Assembly: GCA_024231375.1 (NCBI GenBank)
Contig: JAAEQP010000837.1
Location: 1-12,074 of the forward strand
Direction of reading: 5' to 3'
Source of the DNA: a bacterium
Lineage (GTDB): Bacteria > Hydrogenedentota > Hydrogenedentia > Hydrogenedentiales > SLHB01
Length of the DNA stretch: 12,074 nt
Position 1 is the stretch's first letter; every line of letters begins with the position of its first letter. Position numbers and translations under genes: made by a program. A model generated the notes under the pieces. The model was not told the origin of the DNA and made no database searches. It saw only the letters and a list, made by a program, of their open reading frames with translations. Positions 9,321-12,074 of this stretch are shown here, one piece after another.

Positions 9321-10394
9321 TCACTGTCGGACCAACTTTCCGCCAGCCATCATGTAGTACGTGCAGTCTCCGCCGAACAGGGTGTCCTTGCTCGTAAGGT
9401 CGGTGGTGGTCATGAGGCACTGCGCGCCGCAGTGGACCGCCTGGAACAAGCGCCGCGAACGGTTGGTGTCCAACTCGGACAACACGTCGTCCAGCATCAG
9501 CACCGGATACTCACCGGTCCGCTCGCGCACGTACTCCAGTTCCGCCAGCTTCAACGCAAGGGCGGCGGTACGTTGCTGCCCCTGCGACGCGAACTGGCGC
9601 GCGCCTTCGTCGCCGATACGGAATTGCAGGTCGTCGCGGTGGGGACCGCGCGTGGTAATGGCCTGCCGAATGTCAGAGGCGCGCGCGGCCTTCAGGGCGT
9701 CGAGAAGCGGCGTACCGTCCCGCACGTCGGGACGGTAGCCGAGGGTCATGGACTCGTCCTGGGCAATCTGGGCGTAGGCCTCGCCGCACGGTTCGGACAG
9801 GCTATCCACGAAAGCGGCCCGTTCGGCCATCAGCGCTTCGCCATGCTGAGCGAGTTGCTCGTCCCACACATCAAGCAGGTCTTCGTCGGGTTTGGACCCG
9901 CGCAGGAGTTCGTTGCGCTGTTTCACGATCTGCCGGTACTGCTGGAGCGCATGGAGATAGGGCGGATGAATCTGGGACAGCTCCATGTCCAGAAACTTGC
10001 GACGTAGCGACGCGGATCCCCGGACAAGGCCCACGTCTTCGGGCGAAAAGAAGACCACGTTCATCTTGCCGAGAATGTCGCTGACGCGGGTCTGGGCCAC
10101 GTTGTTGATGCGGAAGCGTTTGACGCCGTGCCACCAATGCGCTTCAAGCTCGATTTCGCGGTCGGGGCGCTGCACGACGGCCCGGAGATGGAATTCGCGC
10201 TGCTCGTGCCGGACCAGTTCGATCTCTTGCGCCGTGCGGTGGCTCTTGGATGTGGCCAGATACAGCACCGCTTCGAGCAGCGAGGTCTTGCCCTGGGCAT
10301 TGTGGCCCCGGATGACGTTGATCCCGGGGCTGGGCTTGAAATGCATGTCCACGAGGCTGCGGAAGCCGTCGCAGTGAAGCTCGGTCAGGTGCAT
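9321..10394 (-). CDS. recF: DNA replication and repair protein RecF
   Basis: This 357-residue SMC-like ATPase helps RecO and RecR load RecA at single-strand gaps behind stalled forks. The N-terminal motif MHLTELHCDGFRSL is followed by Walker A GHNAQGKTSLLEAV (30-43, Lys36), the ABC signature SQGQQRTAALALKLAE (270-285) and Walker B PVLMLDDVLSELD (297-309), then the D-loop region. The length agrees with the family (~360). The frame is open further up, to 10445, but the ATG at 10394 is preferred. It has AGGA (10405-10402) at 7 nt, it aligns with the RecF N-terminus, and the longer form would begin upstream of the predicted transcription start. dnaN, the usual upstream partner, is absent here; the upstream neighbour is a toxin-antitoxin relic. 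Confidence 0.96.
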   Translation of the reverse strand: MHLTELHCDGFRSLVDMHFKPSPGINVIRGHNAQGKTSLLEAVLYLATSKSHRTAQEIELVRHEQREFHLRAVVQRPDREIELEAHWWHGVKRFRINNVAQTRVSDILGKMNVVFFSPEDVGLVRGSASLRRKFLDMELSQIHPPYLHALQQYRQIVKQRNELLRGSKPDEDLLDVWDEQLAQHGEALMAERAAFVDSLSEPCGEAYAQIAQDESMTLGYRPDVRDGTPLLDALKAARASDIRQAITTRGPHRDDLQFRIGDEGARQFASQGQQRTAALALKLAELEYVRERTGEYPVLMLDDVLSELDTNRSRRLFQAVHCGAQCLMTTTDLTSKDTLFGGDCTYYMMAGGKLVRQ

Positions 10395-10401
10395 GAATGA
10401 A

Positions 10402-10405
10402 TCCT
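10402..10405 (-). promoter_or_regulatory. RBS deciding the recF start
   Basis: AGGA on the minus strand lies 7 nt before ATG 10394 and supports the internal methionine over the upstream in-frame start at 10445. Confidence 0.6.
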
Positions 10406-10435
10406 GGTTGCCACCGTCTACGAAGATAACGCGGC

Positions 10436-10464
10436 ATTGTACCATCCAGCGGGATGCGCGTGAA
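10436..10464 (-). promoter_or_regulatory. recF promoter (extended -10)
   Basis: On the minus strand TACAAT (10441-10436) is preceded by TGG, an extended -10. TTCACG (10464-10459) lies exactly 17 bp upstream and matches 4 of 6 bases of the -35 box. Transcription would start near 10429, about 35 nt before the recF ATG. The rest of 10395-10529 holds nothing else recognisable. Confidence 0.6.
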
Positions 10465-10529
10465 ATGGGGGTGGATTCGCTCGGATTCCAATACTGAGTG
10501 CCCAGTAAGGAGACCGCACCTCGGCGGGC

Positions 10530-10646
10530 CTATTCTGTGGATTCCTGAGCGAGAATGGCTTTCAGACTGGACAGAAGATCGGGCAAGTCTTGCTGAACGG
10601 CCTCAACCATGTGCTGAAGCGGGGTGATATCCGCTTCACGCGACAT
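10530..10646 (-). pseudogene. HepT-like (DUF86/HEPN) relic, internally deleted
   Basis: A 38-codon ORF. Its first ~17 residues, [17 protein letters not shown], resemble the N-terminus of HepT (DUF86) HEPN ribonucleases. Its last ~20 residues (QQDLPDLLSSLKAILAQ) resemble the C-terminal end of the same family (..DLP.L...l..iL). The ~80 residues normally between them, including the catalytic RX4-6H motif, are missing, yet the frame is kept. Its ATG overlaps the end of the preceding MntA remnant by 11 bp, the arrangement usual for intact mntA-hepT pairs. It should be inactive as an RNase. Family assignment rests on remembered sequence patterns and the neighbour. Confidence 0.55.
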
Positions 10647-10785
10647 ACTGCACCAGGGCGTGGCGCACGACCTCGTCACGGAAATGGTGGCTGAGATCGC
10701 GCGGCGTCCGCATGTCGGCCTTGCGTCCGAGGATTCCAGACAACTCCCGCTCCATTCGCACCACGTCGAACAAGGAGGGGACTTC
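10636..10785 (-). pseudogene. MntA-type nucleotidyltransferase remnant (C-terminal part)
   Basis: The minus-strand frame ending at TGA 10638-10636 reads [17 protein letters not shown], then [20 protein letters not shown] and RHALVQYVA. This is the characteristic C-terminal half of MNT-domain antitoxins, which AMPylate HepT toxins (SLFD.VR...EL...LGRKVDL.TP.DLS..FRDEV). The N-terminal half with the GSxxRG nucleotide-binding motif and the metal-binding aspartates is gone. The frame stays open upstream to about 10860 but reads through a palindromic repeat with no protein similarity, and no suitable start is present. The truncation point therefore lies at or next to that repeat. Confidence 0.7.
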
Positions 10786-10792
10786 AAGACCC

Positions 10793-10823
10793 CTCACCCC
10801 ACCCCTCTCCCGTCGGGAGAGGG
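10793..10823. repeat. REP-like palindromic element
   Basis: CCCTCACCCCACCCCTCTCC runs into an odd-length palindrome at 10803-10823 (CCCCTCTCCCG-T-CGGGAGAGGGG type, 10-bp arms). Elements with this CCTCACCCC...CCTCTCCC/GGGAGAGG pattern are dispersed repeats in many GC-rich genomes. It abuts the broken end of the MntA remnant. No T tract follows on either strand. Confidence 0.6.
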
Positions 10824-10900
10824 CGGAAGACGGAGCTCTTGATGAAGCCTCAGTCTCTCACGCGTGGGGCGCAATAGCGACAGTACCGTTGGTTGGCTGG

Positions 10901-11335
10901 TCACGCCATCTCGTAAGAAAGGTCGAGCACCGGTATCCATGCGCCGAGACACCACAGGTACAAGGTGTCGCGATTCTCCGCGCAGACGGGGCCGACGAGG
11001 TGTCCCGATTTGACGCGGGCGATGAACAACCAGTTCCAGCGCACATCCACGTAGACGCTGGGCATGGATTGGCCCTGTTTCAGTTGGGGCACCCTGAGCT
11101 TCAGCCACGCTTGCTGGATGGGTGACACGTCGGAGCGTGCCGCGTCCATGTAGAGGGTGTCCTTGTCGGCGAGAATGTGGTAGTCCTTGAGCGACGCGAT
11201 GGCGGCGAAGGGGAGCCGGATGTAGCCGACGAACAGCGGGAGACAGACGAGGGCGGCTGCGATGAGGAGTTTCCGGCGGCGTCGTGGCGCCTTGGTGTTG
11301 GGCTGTGGGCGCTCTGTGTTCGGTTCGTCGGTCAC
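10901..11335 (-). CDS. Unknown membrane-anchored small protein, paralogue 1
   Basis: A 144-residue protein I do not recognise. It has a short hydrophilic N-terminus, a basic stretch RRRRK (18-22), one hydrophobic segment (LLIAAALVCLPLFVGY, 23-38) and a C-terminal domain expected outside the cytoplasm by the positive-inside rule. The C-terminal part has a compact conserved pattern shared with the adjacent paralogue: DVSPIQ (69-74), WLK.R.P, VRWN.LF.ARV (98-108), VGP..AE.RD.LY (114-126), WCLGAWI (128-134) and a final EMA. The start is GTG 11335, chosen because GAGGAGG (11349-11343) lies 7 nt upstream; a GTG six codons earlier has no such site. A TGC-TATACT extended -10 lies just upstream. Possible roles include a pilin-like or envelope-anchored protein, but no function can be assigned. 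Confidence 0.7.
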   Translation of the reverse strand: MTDEPNTERPQPNTKAPRRRRKLLIAAALVCLPLFVGYIRLPFAAIASLKDYHILADKDTLYMDAARSDVSPIQQAWLKLRVPQLKQGQSMPSVYVDVRWNWLFIARVKSGHLVGPVCAENRDTLYLWCLGAWIPVLDLSYEMA

Positions 11336-11342
11336 GAGTCTG

Positions 11343-11349
11343 CCTCCTC
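11343..11349 (-). promoter_or_regulatory. RBS deciding the start of paralogue 1
   Basis: GAGGAGG on the minus strand lies 7 nt before GTG 11335, so that GTG is preferred over the in-frame GTG at 11353, which would lie upstream of this site. Confidence 0.6.
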
Positions 11350-11357
11350 GCACAGAT

Positions 11358-11366
11358 AGTATAGCA
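11358..11366 (-). promoter_or_regulatory. Possible extended -10 promoter of paralogue 1
   Basis: TGC followed by TATACT (11363-11358) on the minus strand forms an extended -10 box directly upstream of the GAGGAGG site. No good -35 is seen at 16-18 bp. The predicted leader would be only about 15 nt, so this is tentative. Confidence 0.35.
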
Positions 11367-11377
11367 TGTATCGGAGT

Positions 11378-11418
11378 GAACGCCGTAGCGTTCGGATGTC
11401 GAACCCCGCCGGGTTCCG
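11378..11418. repeat. GTCGAACCC-type repeat, copy A
   Basis: GAACGCCGTAGCGTTCGG followed by ATGTCGAACCCCGCCGGGTTCCG. It aligns with copy C over about 40 bases, including the GAACG..G..GCGT lead and the core GTCGAACCC-GC-GGGTTC, whose ends are themselves complementary (GAACCC/GGGTTC). Confidence 0.6.
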
Positions 11419-11436
11419 TTCAGAGGGGACGATGTA

Positions 11437-11481
11437 CCCCGGGTAGCCGCGTGCCTGGGAAGGCACGTCGGCAACCCGGGG
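11437..11481. repeat. Long imperfect hairpin between repeat copies
   Basis: The left arm CCCCGGGTAGCCGCGTGCCT (11437-11456) pairs with the right arm at 11461-11481 (AGGCACGTCGGCAACCCGGGG) across a 4-nt GGGA loop. There is one mismatch and one unpaired base. No T tract follows on either strand, so it looks like a mobile or dispersed repeat unit rather than a terminator. Confidence 0.7.
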
Positions 11482-11489
11482 CTCTGATT

Positions 11490-11531
11490 GTCGAACCCTA
11501 CGGGTTCTTGTCGGGCGGACCGAGGGTGCGA
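11490..11531. repeat. GTCGAACCC-type repeat, copy B
   Basis: The core GTCGAACCCTACGGGTTC is followed by TTGTCGGGC and a CGAGGG(T)GCGAG-like tail shared with copy C. It lacks the GAACG lead of copies A and C, because the long hairpin occupies that place. Confidence 0.6.
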
Positions 11532-11614
11532 GAACGATGAATGGTGCGTATGCCCGCGCGGCCAAGGGCCGTCCTCGACGCAGGTTTCGCGGTGTGCGGG
11601 CGCATGGGTCGCAT

Positions 11615-11681
11615 GAACGTCGCGGCGTCTGGGCGTCGAACCCTGCGGGGTTCTTGTCGGGCAGCTCGAGGGGCGAGGGGA
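11615..11681. repeat. GTCGAACCC-type repeat, copy C
   Basis: GAACGTCGCGGCGTCTGGGC leads into GTCGAACCCTGCGGGGTTC, then TTGTCGGGC and GCTCGAGGGGCGAGG. It combines the lead of copy A with the tail of copy B, so it may be the fullest unit in the window. Confidence 0.6.
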
Positions 11682-11780
11682 GATGGTGTGGGGCTACCCG
11701 TAGAAGTCCATCGCCGACTGAGTACGATTGTCTTGGGGTGATTCCTGCGGCCGCTGACAATGGGAGCATCTGTCGGCCCG

Positions 11781-12074
11781 TCACGCCATCTCGTGGTTGT
11801 AGTCGTGCATACGTATCCACGCTCCGAGGCACCATACGTACAGGCTGTCTCGACCCTCCGCGGCCATCGGACCCACATGGAGTCCGGAGTGAACTCGGGC
11901 GACAAACACCCGGTTCCAGCGCACGCTGACATTGATGCTGGGCGCAGCCGTCCCCGCGCCCAGACACGGAATCCTCGCTTTCAGCCAGAGTCGTTGGATT
12001 GGCGACACATCCGTGGTCCCGTACCAGACAGGCTTGCCCGCAATGAGGGGGTGGTCGGCCAATCCCCCAATGGC
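11781..12074 (-). CDS. Unknown small protein, paralogue 2 (5' partial)
   Basis: The visible 97 C-terminal residues continue in frame to the right edge (AIGGLADHPLIAGK...), so the start lies outside. Over the last 76 residues it aligns without gaps to paralogue 1 with 46 identities (60%). Shared blocks are DVSPIQ..WLK.R.P, VRWN..F.ARV.SG, VGP..AE.RD.LY.WCLGAWI and a terminal EMA. The segment AIGGLADHPLIAGK also matches the post-membrane part of paralogue 1 (AIASLKDYHILADK), so a membrane anchor upstream is expected but not seen. The nominal TTG at 12062 is not a credible start. The function is unknown. Confidence 0.7.
   Translation of the reverse strand, partial: AIGGLADHPLIAGKPVWYGTTDVSPIQRLWLKARIPCLGAGTAAPSINVSVRWNRVFVARVHSGLHVGPMAAEGRDSLYVWCLGAWIRMHDYNHEMA

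Larger units (their letters stand above)
11336..11780. other. Noncoding repeat-rich spacer between the two paralogues
   Basis: This 445-bp stretch has no convincing gene. It carries three copies of a GTCGAACCC(T/C)...GGGTTC repeat, a 45-bp hairpin and the promoter of paralogue 1. Minus-strand frames through it repeatedly read NPAGFD, which comes from the repeat rather than from a protein. Nothing recognisable lies in 11690-11780. Confidence 0.6.

Noticed and set aside
10395..10445. Upstream in-frame extension of RecF
   Set aside because: No RBS, no family similarity, and it begins upstream of the predicted recF transcription start; ATG 10394 has AGGA at 7 nt.
10647..10787. Upstream extension of the HepT relic from a TTG at 10787
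   Set aside because: In this region the meaningful frame is the MntA remnant; the extension is an out-of-frame reading of it.
10794..11474. 226-codon minus-strand frame overlapping paralogue 1
   Set aside because: Out of frame with the conserved paralogue alignment and low-complexity in composition.
11378..11681. CRISPR array
   Set aside because: Only three irregular, diverged copies with unequal spacing and no cas genes nearby.
11332..11967. 211-codon minus-strand frame across the paralogue spacer
   Set aside because: It reads through the noncoding repeats (NPAGFD translations) and out of frame through paralogue 2.

Overview
The window looks like a GC-rich chromosomal segment from a Gram-negative-type bacterium. 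It is built around a replication and topology cluster on the minus strand: recF, a DciA/DUF721 gene, gyrB, a small ORF and gyrA. GyrB is of the long type, with a roughly 150-residue insertion in its Toprim half, as in proteobacteria and many other Gram-negative lineages. Interspersed inverted repeats and an aldo/keto reductase fused to a carbohydrate-binding-like domain would fit a Planctomycetota/PVC or Hydrogenedentota-like lineage. That placement is a guess and cannot be proved from this window.

Left part, plus strand (1-3010). The 3' end of an Fe-S aldo/keto reductase gene enters from the left edge and carries two extra C-terminal beta-rich domains, the last CBM9-like. After 93 bp containing a good sigma70-type promoter and an operator-like inverted repeat comes a radical SAM protein of the spore photoproduct lyase (SPL) superfamily. 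From 3011 to 3439 there is no gene. This stretch holds an interspersed inverted repeat and the gyrA terminator hairpin, so the left block converges on gyrA.

Centre, minus strand (10464 down to 3382). Transcription order is recF, the DciA-like gene, gyrB, a 72-codon unknown ORF, then gyrA. recF and gyrB each have a convincing extended -10 promoter, and gyrA ends in a hairpin terminator. Together these encode replication-linked repair (RecF), probable helicase loading (DciA-like) and both subunits of DNA gyrase. dnaN, the usual neighbour of recF, is not adjacent here.

Right part, minus strand (10530-12074). Upstream of recF lies an eroded MntA-HepT (nucleotidyltransferase/HEPN) toxin-antitoxin module. 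The MntA remnant keeps only its C-terminal 49 residues next to a palindromic repeat, and the HepT remnant is a 38-residue stub joining what look like the family's first and last segments. Beyond it are two tandem paralogues of an unrecognised small protein family; the first is membrane-anchored and the second is cut by the right edge. They are 60% identical over their C-terminal 76 residues. Between them is a 445-bp noncoding stretch with three copies of a GTCGAACCC-type repeat and a long hairpin.

The most unusual items are the reductase-CBM9 fusion, the SPL-like enzyme that appears to lack the canonical hydrogen-donor cysteine, the unknown ORF inside the gyrase operon, the internally deleted HepT relic and the tandem unknown family. 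No tRNA, rRNA, CRISPR array or intact mobile element was seen.
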